8,560 bases of DNA from an uncultured Bacteroidales bacterium (lineage in GTDB: Bacteria > Bacteroidota > Bacteroidia > Bacteroidales > Paludibacteraceae): positions 1 through 8,560 of the forward strand of contig CALGCU010000221.1 of assembly GCA_937886455.1 (NCBI GenBank), given 5' to 3'. Positions 6,447-8,560 of this stretch are shown here, in pieces. A program made the position numbers and the translations under genes. Below the pieces are notes generated by a model. The model worked only from the letters and a program-made list of their open reading frames with translations. It was not told the DNA's origin and did no database searches. The stretch's first letter is position 1; every line of letters starts with the position of its first letter.

Positions 6447-6644
6447 TTAAATCAAGTTGATGATAAGTTCTCCGTCAACTTCGTTGAATGCGATTTTTCC
6501 TTCTCTTGCCAACCAGCCATACGCTTGGTTGAGTTCAGCTTCTTTTAACTTTGTAGCTTTTTTGATGGCTTTTGTGCTCAAAGCACCGTTTTGTAAGGCG
6601 TTCCATACCAACCCGGCATTCTCGCCCATTTTTCCAATTAACAT
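6447..6644 (-). CDS. Small winged helix-turn-helix protein, DUF2582 type
   Basis: A 65-aa protein starting MLIGKMGENAG. The pattern LVWNALQNGALSTKAIKKATKL, then EAELNQAYGWLAREGKIAF and a short beta-hairpin wing (NEVDGELIINLI), matches the stand-alone winged-helix family DUF2582, common in Bacteroidota and normally 65-75 aa, so it is complete. The family is fold-level only: DNA binding is suggested by the winged helix, but targets and role are unknown, and the protein lacks a separate sensing domain. The ATG at 6644 is preceded by AAGGAAAAAAAG, a good ribosome-binding stretch. It has its own TTTG/TAnnTTTG promoter at 6733-6702 and a strong terminator, so it is transcribed alone even though it follows the acyl-CoA ligase gene by only 94 bases. 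Confidence 0.88.
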   Translation of the reverse strand: MLIGKMGENAGLVWNALQNGALSTKAIKKATKLKEAELNQAYGWLAREGKIAFNEVDGELIINLI

Positions 6645-6675
6645 AAATCTTTTTTTCCTTAAAAATTAAACATTC

Positions 6676-6697
6676 CGCATGAGTACTTCTCATTGCG
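6676..6697 (-). repeat. Hairpin at the very 5' end of the winged-helix mRNA
   Basis: CGCATGAG (6676-6683) faces CTCAT-T-GCG (6689-6697): eight pairs with one bulged base and a 5-base loop. The predicted start of transcription (about 6697) falls at its upstream edge, so the hairpin would cap the 5' end of the transcript or be an operator over the start site. It has no U-run, so it is a poor terminator for the upstream ligase gene. Confidence 0.45.
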
Positions 6698-6701
6698 CGT
6701 G

Positions 6702-6733
6702 CAAAGTTACGGAAAATGGTGCATGTGAGCAAA
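6702..6733 (-). promoter_or_regulatory. Promoter of the winged-helix gene
   Basis: On the minus strand TTTG (6733-6730), 20 bases, then TAACTTTG (6709-6702): both elements match the Bacteroidota consensus exactly. It begins just 5 bases beyond the stop codon of the ligase gene. Predicted transcription start is near 6697, giving a leader of about 50 bases. Confidence 0.8.
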
Positions 6734-6738
6734 TTTCT

Positions 6739-8560
6739 CTATTTCACGACAAAAGTTTGTGGTCCTAAGTCGTACATAGCATCAATTTGTGCTGCGTATT
6801 TTTGGGAGATAATCGCACGGCGCAATTTGAGTGTATTAGTGAGTTCTCCCGCTTCAATGGTAAATCCTTTTTTGATAAGGGTGAATTTCTTTATATGCTC
6901 AAAGTGTGCCATATTTTCTTGGTGTTTAGCGATTCTTGCTTCCAAGAATTTATAGATTCTTTCATCAGCAATGAGTGCATCATCATTGTCGTATGCTATG
7001 TTGTTTTCCTCAGCATATTTGCGCAATGCCACCAGATTAGGCACAACAATAGCCGTAACATAGTTTCTTTGATCGCCAATTACAGCCACTTGTTCAAAGA
7101 ACATATCACTGGTGAGCAGTGTTTCGATTTGTTGCGGTGCAATGTATTTACCATTACTTGTTTTGAAGAGGTCTTTGATTCGTTCTGTGAGATAGAGGTG
7201 TTGGCCTTTGAGGTATCCAGCATCTCCGGTAAGGAAGCATCCATCTTCAGTGAAAGCAGCTGCGTTAGCTTCAGGTTTATTATAGTAGCCTTTGCAGACT
7301 GTAGCACCTCTGAGTTGAATTTCATTATCTTCCCCTATTCTCACTTCAAGATTAGGCATTATGCTACCAATGGAGCCTATTTCATAGCCTGTGTAGTCAT
7401 AACAGCACACTGTGGCATACGATTCTGTCAATCCATAACCATAGATGATAGGTATTCCGATGCTACGGAAGAAGAATGCAATATGATCAGAGAGTGCGGC
7501 ACCTGCCGTTGGGAACAAGTGACCATTTTCGATTCCGATAGTGCGTTTAACTTTAGAGAAGATTAGTTTATCTGCCACCTTGTATTTGAGAGCGAGCCAT
7601 GCGCTTGGTTTGATGTTTTGGCGCAGGCATTCAATATTGTGTTTTTTTCCTACAGCCAGAGCCCAAGCCACGATTCCCAACATAATAGGAGGATAACTAT
7701 CCAATTTTTCTTTAACAGCTATATAGACTTTTTCCCAAAAGCGCGGAACAGAACACATGCAGGTGGGTTTGATTTCTTTAACTGTTTGTTGTATTTCTGC
7801 CGGTCGTAAATTAATTACTATCTCCATGCCGCTGAATAAACAGAGGTAGCTCCACAAGCGCTCAAAGACATGTGAGAGCGGAAGAAATGCTATGCTGACA
7901 TCCTTATCTGAGATAGTAGGAAGGCGTTTTTTATGATTGAACATAGCACAATTATAGCCTTCATGAATGAGCATTACCCCTTTAGGGTCTCCTGTAGTAC
8001 CAGACGTATAGAGAATAGCAGCGAGGTCTTGTTCATTGGCTGCCTGACGACGTTGTTCAACAAGAGCCTCCAGTTCTTCAGAATTACCCAAAGCCATAAA
8101 ATCACTGAAATACATAGACATATCTTTGCATGTCTCCGAGAAACGAATAGACGGGTCAACGGCTATAATCCATTGCAATCCGGGGCATTCAGGTTGTGCT
8201 TCACATGCTTTGTCATATTGGGCTTGCTCACCCACCAAAAGAATTTTCAAACCAGAGTCGTTGACAATATAGGTAACTTGTGAAACAGATGATGTAGCAT
8301 ATATCGGCACAAGTACACCTCTATTAGCGTAGAGTGCGAAATCTGTGACCAACATTTCAGGTACATTTTGAGAGAATTCTCCCAACTTATCTTCCTCTTT
8401 AATACCGAGTTTAGCTAACGCTCTTGCCACGATTTTGATTTCTTCACCCCGGAAGGAGACAATATCTCCGTCGTAGAGCTTTTTACCTCTCTGAAATTCC
8501 GTTTCACCGTTTACCATTACTTCGCCATTTTGAATGACAATCTTAGCTTCTACGCCGGAT
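6739..8560 (-). CDS. S4-domain/long-chain acyl-CoA ligase fusion, 5' end outside window
   Basis: The frame is open to the right edge; 606 complete codons are visible. Counting from the internal Met at 8517, residues 31-592 are an AMP-forming long-chain acyl-CoA ligase, which activates fatty acids to acyl-AMP and then acyl-CoA. Its motifs are LYTSGTTGDPKG (169-180), YGLTES with Glu365, TGD (430-432), ERIKDLFKTSNGKYI with Arg446, and the C-terminal catalytic Lys564 in NTLKLRR, so the active site is intact. The ligase begins at ARALAKLGI, a segment that in relatives follows about 50 N-terminal residues; these are missing. In their place, and in frame, lies SGVEAKIVIQNGEV (8559-8518) plus MVNGETEF through VSFRGEEIKIV, a YbcJ-like S4 RNA-binding domain. 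The Met at 8517 is inside that domain, so it is not the natural start; about 25 more residues should lie upstream. Whether the fusion is genuine cannot be decided from this window. Confidence 0.85.
   Translation of the reverse strand, partial: SGVEAKIVIQNGEVMVNGETEFQRGKKLYDGDIVSFRGEEIKIVARALAKLGIKEEDKLGEFSQNVPEMLVTDFALYANRGVLVPIYATSSVSQVTYIVNDSGLKILLVGEQAQYDKACEAQPECPGLQWIIAVDPSIRFSETCKDMSMYFSDFMALGNSEELEALVEQRRQAANEQDLAAILYTSGTTGDPKGVMLIHEGYNCAMFNHKKRLPTISDKDVSIAFLPLSHVFERLWSYLCLFSGMEIVINLRPAEIQQTVKEIKPTCMCSVPRFWEKVYIAVKEKLDSYPPIMLGIVAWALAVGKKHNIECLRQNIKPSAWLALKYKVADKLIFSKVKRTIGIENGHLFPTAGAALSDHIAFFFRSIGIPIIYGYGLTESYATVCCYDYTGYEIGSIGSIMPNLEVRIGEDNEIQLRGATVCKGYYNKPEANAAAFTEDGCFLTGDAGYLKGQHLYLTERIKDLFKTSNGKYIAPQQIETLLTSDMFFEQVAVIGDQRNYVTAIVVPNLVALRKYAEENNIAYDNDDALIADERIYKFLEARIAKHQENMAHFEHIKKFTLIKKGFTIEAGELTNTLKLRRAIISQKYAAQIDAMYDLGPQTFVVK
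8426..8560 (-). other. S4/YbcJ-like RNA-binding domain fused to the ligase (partial)
   Basis: The visible 45 residues align well, from memory, with the end of E. coli YbcJ and Bacillus YaaA-type S4 proteins: SG-x-x-AKI-x-I-x-x-G-x-V-x-V-(N/D)G-x-x-E, a basic K-K-L, then DGDIVSFRG and a final I-K-I-V. Stand-alone members are about 70 aa and bind structured RNA; the stop usually comes within a few residues of the last strand. Here the frame instead continues straight into the ligase. The first ~25 residues lie beyond the window edge. Confidence 0.75.

Noticed and set aside
6787..7566. Long plus-strand open frame (259 codons) opposite the ligase gene
   Set aside because: It lies wholly antisense to conserved ligase motifs, and its translation is Phe/Ser/Cys-rich and without domain features, as expected for a shadow frame.
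8515..8517. ATG at 8517 as the real start of the acyl-CoA ligase
   Set aside because: It codes for a residue inside the S4 domain (GEVMVNGE), the frame stays open upstream with clear S4 homology, and no ribosome-binding stretch precedes it.

Overview
The window looks like chromosomal DNA of a Bacteroidota, most likely order Bacteroidales. The evidence is a PorX-type PglZ response regulator next to a PorW/SprE-type lipoprotein (both type IX secretion components), several promoters of the Bacteroidota type (TTG or TTTG, about 20 nt, TAnnTTTG), A-rich leaders, a tRNA without an encoded CCA, and a small DUF2582-type winged-helix gene typical of the group. Base composition is moderately AT-rich and no mobile element, integrase, CRISPR array or rRNA is visible.

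Layout: all protein genes I can support are on the minus strand and the single tRNA is on the plus strand. Reading the minus strand from right to left: (1) an open frame entering from the right edge (8560 to 6739) that begins with the C-terminal two thirds of an S4/YbcJ-like RNA-binding domain and runs in frame into a long-chain acyl-CoA ligase lacking its usual first ~50 residues; (2) a 65-aa winged-helix protein with its own promoter and a strong terminator; (3) a small Cys-containing lipoprotein with its own promoter; (4) a tRNA-Lys(CTT) on the plus strand, with promoter and terminator, convergent to the lipoprotein gene; (5) a 300-base spacer; (6) porW followed by porX, overlapping by ATGA, then a long hairpin terminator; (7) a Blc-type lipocalin lipoprotein and its terminator; (8) the first codons of another minus-strand gene leaving at the left edge.

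How the genes work together: PorW is an outer-membrane-associated T9SS lipoprotein and PorX is the cytoplasmic regulator of the same system. Their overlap suggests one mRNA, translationally coupled, making a structural part and a regulator of the secretion machine together. The lipocalin, the small lipoprotein and the acyl-CoA ligase share an envelope/lipid theme, but nothing in the sequence ties them to one pathway.

The most unusual object is the in-frame S4-domain/acyl-CoA ligase fusion at the right edge, which is either a real gene fusion made by deletion or an assembly join. Other points: three promoters fix or support starts, including a shorter start for porW; four hairpin terminators each pair fully only in the transcript of the flanking gene; and there are small repeats in front of the lipoprotein and lipocalin genes. 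Apart from the fusion, I see no clearly new multi-gene system here.
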